Below, in pieces: positions 48,370 to 50,684 of a stretch of 50,684 nucleotides of DNA; within the stretch, counting starts at the first letter, position 1, and each line of letters starts with the position of its first letter. The DNA is taken from IMG/VR virus record IMGVR_UViG_3300048928_000648, positions 1 through 50,684 of that record; one strand, 5' to 3'. Position numbers and translations under genes: made by a program. The notes under the pieces are model-generated. The model made no database searches, was not told the origin of the DNA, and was given only the letters and a program-made list of their open reading frames with translations. The stretch is from a virus.

Positions 48370-49527
48370 ATGAGGAAGTTAAGCCTGTTCTCTGGGATCG
48401 GTGGAATTGATTTGGCTGCTGAGTGGGCAGGCATGGAGACGGTAGCATTTTGTGAGCGTGAGCCGTTTCCGCAGCAGGTGCTTCGCAAGCACTGGCCTAA
48501 CATCCCCATATACGACGATGTATGCACATTAACAGCCGAAAGGCTCAAGGAGGATGGAATCATTGGAGACGGTAGAGCAATTGACATTATTTCCGCTGGA
48601 TACCCCTGCCAACCCTTTTCCCATGCCGGGAAACGAAGAGGCGAGGAAGATGACCGTCACCTCTGGCCAGAAGTTGCTAGACTACTATCGGAAATCCGGC
48701 CCCGTTGGTTCCTTGGCGAGAATGTTGCTGGACACATCAGCATGGGACTCGACACTGTGCTTTCTGACCTGGAAAGGCTCGGCTACACCGCGCAAGCGTT
48801 TGTTATTCCGGCTTGTGCCGTCGGCGCCCCGCACAGGAGAGACAGAGTATTTATCGCCTCCTACACAGACGATGTGGGGGACACCGAGCGCGGCGGATGC
48901 AGTGTGGAGTCACGGGGGAGGACAGAGCAAGTCTCTTCGGACGGACATAGCCAACTGGAAGAGAGGTCTCTGGCCTACACCAAAGGCGAGTCTTCGGGGC
49001 GATTGTCCATCGGAGAGGAACCGGCGGACGCCAGACCTACATGCAGCTGTGAAAATGTGGCCCACGCCGACAGCATCGGATGTGTGGAAAGGGAATCTAA
49101 AAAGCACTCAGCAGAAGTCGGGGAGCAGTCACAGTTTGGATCTACCTTCTGCAATCAAAATGTGGCCCACTCCAGCAGCTCAGGACAGCAAGAATGCCAC
49201 GCTACCACCGTCACAGATAGAGAGGGATACAGTTCCGGGGGCGCTAATGAGGGAAGGCCACACAGGGCAGCTCAACCCAAACTGGGTGGAATGCTTAATG
49301 GGCTTTCCCGAAAACTGGACGAACATAGATGGCCCGCAGCATTAGGGCAGGATCAATATGATTGGGAGCCGCCACGGGTAGCAATCGGTATTAAAAATCG
49401 CGTTGTCCGTCTGAAAGGCTTGGGCAATGCAGTTAATCCCTATCAAGTGTACCCAGTATTAGCGGCAATCAAAGCTATCAATGACAGTTTGAACAAATGG
49501 ATCAATAGGAGGCTTAGCCCTCCATAA
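48370..49527 (+). CDS. DNA (cytosine-5) methyltransferase
   Basis: 385 aa. Motif I FSGIGGIDLAAEWAG, motif IV GYPCQPFS (catalytic Cys80), motif VI GENVAG, motif VIII PHRRDRVF, and motifs IX/X near the end (RLKGLGNAVNPYQV). The target-recognition region (about 170-300) is Ser/Glu/Cys-rich with low order (e.g. VAHADSIGCVERE) and is overlapped by a second long frame. Modifies phage DNA to avoid host restriction. GGAGG before ATG 48370. Confidence 0.95.
   Translation: MRKLSLFSGIGGIDLAAEWAGMETVAFCEREPFPQQVLRKHWPNIPIYDDVCTLTAERLKEDGIIGDGRAIDIISAGYPCQPFSHAGKRRGEEDDRHLWPEVARLLSEIRPRWFLGENVAGHISMGLDTVLSDLERLGYTAQAFVIPACAVGAPHRRDRVFIASYTDDVGDTERGGCSVESRGRTEQVSSDGHSQLEERSLAYTKGESSGRLSIGEEPADARPTCSCENVAHADSIGCVERESKKHSAEVGEQSQFGSTFCNQNVAHSSSSGQQECHATTVTDREGYSSGGANEGRPHRAAQPKLGGMLNGLSRKLDEHRWPAALGQDQYDWEPPRVAIGIKNRVVRLKGLGNAVNPYQVYPVLAAIKAINDSLNKWINRRLSPP
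48563..49345 (+). CDS. Overlapping second protein inside the methyltransferase gene (261 aa)
   Basis: The +1 frame is open for 264 codons within the methyltransferase gene. TTG 48563 lies nine bases after a perfect AAGGAGG (an ATG at 48554 is closer). The product has ordinary protein patterns: SGPVGSLARMLLDTSAWDST, LTWKGSATPRKRLLFRLVPS, repeats of the type MWPTP-x-A (three) and LNPNWVECLMGFPENW. Such WPTPTASD-type sequence is known from phage Dcm-associated proteins. The match in both frames points to real dual coding. Confidence 0.75.
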   Translation: METVEQLTLFPLDTPANPFPMPGNEEARKMTVTSGQKLLDYYRKSGPVGSLARMLLDTSAWDSTLCFLTWKGSATPRKRLLFRLVPSAPRTGETEYLSPPTQTMWGTPSAADAVWSHGGGQSKSLRTDIANWKRGLWPTPKASLRGDCPSERNRRTPDLHAAVKMWPTPTASDVWKGNLKSTQQKSGSSHSLDLPSAIKMWPTPAAQDSKNATLPPSQIERDTVPGALMREGHTGQLNPNWVECLMGFPENWTNIDGPQH

Positions 49528-49540
49528 GGGGGAGAGACAC

Positions 49541-49855
49541 ATAAACCGGATAGATGCAGTTATAGCGATTGGTGATTTACTAGAACAAAAATGTTCCGGT
49601 TGCCCAACGCGGGACGAATTTAATAGGAAGTACGGCAGTGTTACATCCAAGCTGGACAAGCATTGCAAAATGAATTGCCCTGTGGGGAAGCAGCTCCAAG
49701 ACTACGGAAGGCAACTCGGCAGAAAGGGCGATGAACATGGAACGGATTATCTACGTCGCCGGGGTAAACCGGAAGCACCTTGCAGAGCAGGCCAGCAGCG
49801 TACCGTACTGGCTCCTGAGTGCGACCCTATTACGGAAATATCCGTCTTGGCTTGA
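49541..49855 (+). CDS. Zinc-finger protein with apparent ATA start (104 aa)
   Basis: Reads NRIDAVIAIGDLLEQKCSGC onward, with CSGC, HC and CPVG cysteine/histidine positions of the short zinc-finger family seen in Firmicutes phages. The family begins with M-N-R-I-D; here that methionine is ATA 49541, about eight bases after GGGGGAGAG, and no ATG/GTG/TTG exists nearby. A later ATG at 49670 would lose the zinc site. The C-terminal ~40 residues overlap the next gene and may be incidental. Confidence 0.6.
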   Translation: MNRIDAVIAIGDLLEQKCSGCPTRDEFNRKYGSVTSKLDKHCKMNCPVGKQLQDYGRQLGRKGDEHGTDYLRRRGKPEAPCRAGQQRTVLAPECDPITEISVLA

Positions 49856-50384
49856 ACCATACATGCGTCATCGGGCGGTGATATGGGACCCTGGGACGTT
49901 CACCGAGGACTGCATATCGTACCAAGGCTATCGGGCCTATATCGACCGTCACGCGAAGTCAAAGCACATGTACATGCAGTATGACGAAATCGGAAATCCA
50001 GAAGCTACAGCATGGTATTTGCAGGACATGAGGCGGCGTGGATACAATCCGGTTCCTATCTTACAGCCTGGCGGAGATACGGGGCTGCTGCAAACCGAGA
50101 GATTGGTTTTTGTTGGCGGTACTGTCCGAATGTCCGAAGAGGAACGTATGCGTTATCTGGATGGCCTTTTATGCGGCCCTGTCCATGCCCGTGTACATCT
50201 GCTTGGAATGATGCTACCTAAATGGTTTGCCCCTTACAACGCTGCTGTGCAGGGAGATAACACGAGCTGGATACCACGATCGGAATGGAACCGCCGTAAA
50301 AGCGTGTCTGAGTGGATGCAGGAATACGGCAAGCAATGGATACCACCCGAGCCAAGGCGTTCGGTGCAACTGACACTATTTTAA
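49737..50384 (+). CDS. TIM-barrel-like protein, DpdA/TGT-like candidate (215 aa)
   Basis: ATG 49737, eight bases after AAAGGG; an ATG at 49731 is too close. Motif order WDPGTFTED, MQYDEIGNPEATAWYLQDMR, PVPILQPGG and LVFVGGTVRMSEEERMRYLD resembles tRNA-guanine-transglycosylase-type barrels such as phage DpdA (D near an aromatic, D-x-x-G-x-P-x-A-T, then VGG). No queuosine or preQ0 synthesis gene is visible here, so the role is uncertain. It ends with QLTLF, a possible clamp-binding tail. Confidence 0.55.
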   Translation: MERIIYVAGVNRKHLAEQASSVPYWLLSATLLRKYPSWLEPYMRHRAVIWDPGTFTEDCISYQGYRAYIDRHAKSKHMYMQYDEIGNPEATAWYLQDMRRRGYNPVPILQPGGDTGLLQTERLVFVGGTVRMSEEERMRYLDGLLCGPVHARVHLLGMMLPKWFAPYNAAVQGDNTSWIPRSEWNRRKSVSEWMQEYGKQWIPPEPRRSVQLTLF

Positions 50385-50426
50385 GGGGGATACACCCCCT
50401 ACTACCTATAAAGGAGAGATATACAG

Positions 50427-50684
50427 ATGGCAAATGATAAATTGGGAATTTTGAATAGTATTGATGTTGAGGACTGGTCTTCTATGGGGGAGACAATCGA
50501 ATACATCTATGTTGGGAAGACACAGGAAAACATTGATAAATTGCTGTCTCTCGGAGCAACTATGAAGGACATCGAGCACAACACGGATCATGAGGCTGAC
50601 CAAATTGATATTTCTCCATTTGCTTTTCGGCTTGTAGACGCGGAATGGTACAGCGATGAAGGTTTCAGTTTGGAAAGACCATAA
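50427..50684 (+). CDS. Hypothetical protein at the window end (85 aa)
   Basis: ATG 50427 after AAAGGAGAG. Soluble and acidic (GILNSIDVEDWSSMGETIEY; ENIDKLLSLGATMKDIEHN). The stop codon TAA is the last triplet of the window. No recognised family. Confidence 0.7.
   Translation: MANDKLGILNSIDVEDWSSMGETIEYIYVGKTQENIDKLLSLGATMKDIEHNTDHEADQIDISPFAFRLVDAEWYSDEGFSLERP

Noticed and set aside
1-50684. Insertion sequences or transposases
   Set aside because: No transposase motif or terminal inverted repeats with target duplications were seen; the only recombinase is the serine integrase.

Overview
The window reads as an almost complete temperate phage genome or prophage of a low-to-mid GC Gram-positive host, most likely a Paenibacillus or close relative. 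The signs are strong AGGAGG-type ribosome sites with many TTG/GTG starts, a B. subtilis-type LexA box, a Firmicutes-style large serine integrase, and an AgrD peptide with the P-E-x-P-E-E-L tail familiar from Paenibacillus. The window begins on the integrase stop codon and ends on a stop codon. The host is inferred from these features only.

Layout. 0-1.5 kb: large serine recombinase (minus strand). 1.6-2.25 kb: a long, highly paired non-coding RNA directly followed by a tRNA-Trp gene; a degenerate tRNA-like gene lies at 3.2 kb. 2.3-6.0 kb: small unknown genes plus an iteron-like, AT-rich segment. 6.2-14.9 kb: lambda-type packaging and head genes (Nu1/A terminase, gpW-like joiner, portal, ClpP-like protease with internal scaffold start, gpD, gpE, attachment protein, gpZ). 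14.9-27.3 kb: P2-type contractile tail (sheath, tube, E/E' with a -1 frameshift site, tape measure split by a 265-nt group I intron, X, D, V, U, W, J, I, fibre). 27.4-29.0 kb: holin, M15 endolysin, LLH holin. 29.0-32.7 kb: accessory genes on both strands (zinc-ribbon protein, D-rich beta protein, small membrane peptides, DUF4352 lipoprotein). 32.8-34.8 kb: an Agr-like quorum-sensing operon. 35.0-37.2 kb: CI/Cro switch with operators, a LexA-controlled promoter and a Bro-N antirepressor. 37.2-50.7 kb: early genes: SMC-like ATPase plus RecT/Bet, metallo-hydrolase, lambda O-like initiator containing iterons, helicase loader, DnaB, MazG-like, RuvC-like resolvase, a cytosine-5 methyltransferase with a second long reading frame inside it, and small zinc proteins.

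How it fits together. The most striking part is the Agr-like operon: a small HTH protein, a multi-pass membrane protein resembling an AgrC sensor domain but without a kinase, AgrB, a 40-aa cysteine-free AgrD, and a stand-alone LytTR DNA-binding protein without a receiver. It sits beside the CI/Cro switch, and its promoter carries a palindrome that recurs in the early operon of that switch. This suggests that the phage combines peptide sensing with DNA-damage sensing (two LexA-box promoters) in its lysis/lysogeny control. That link is inference; the genes and sites are seen in the sequence.
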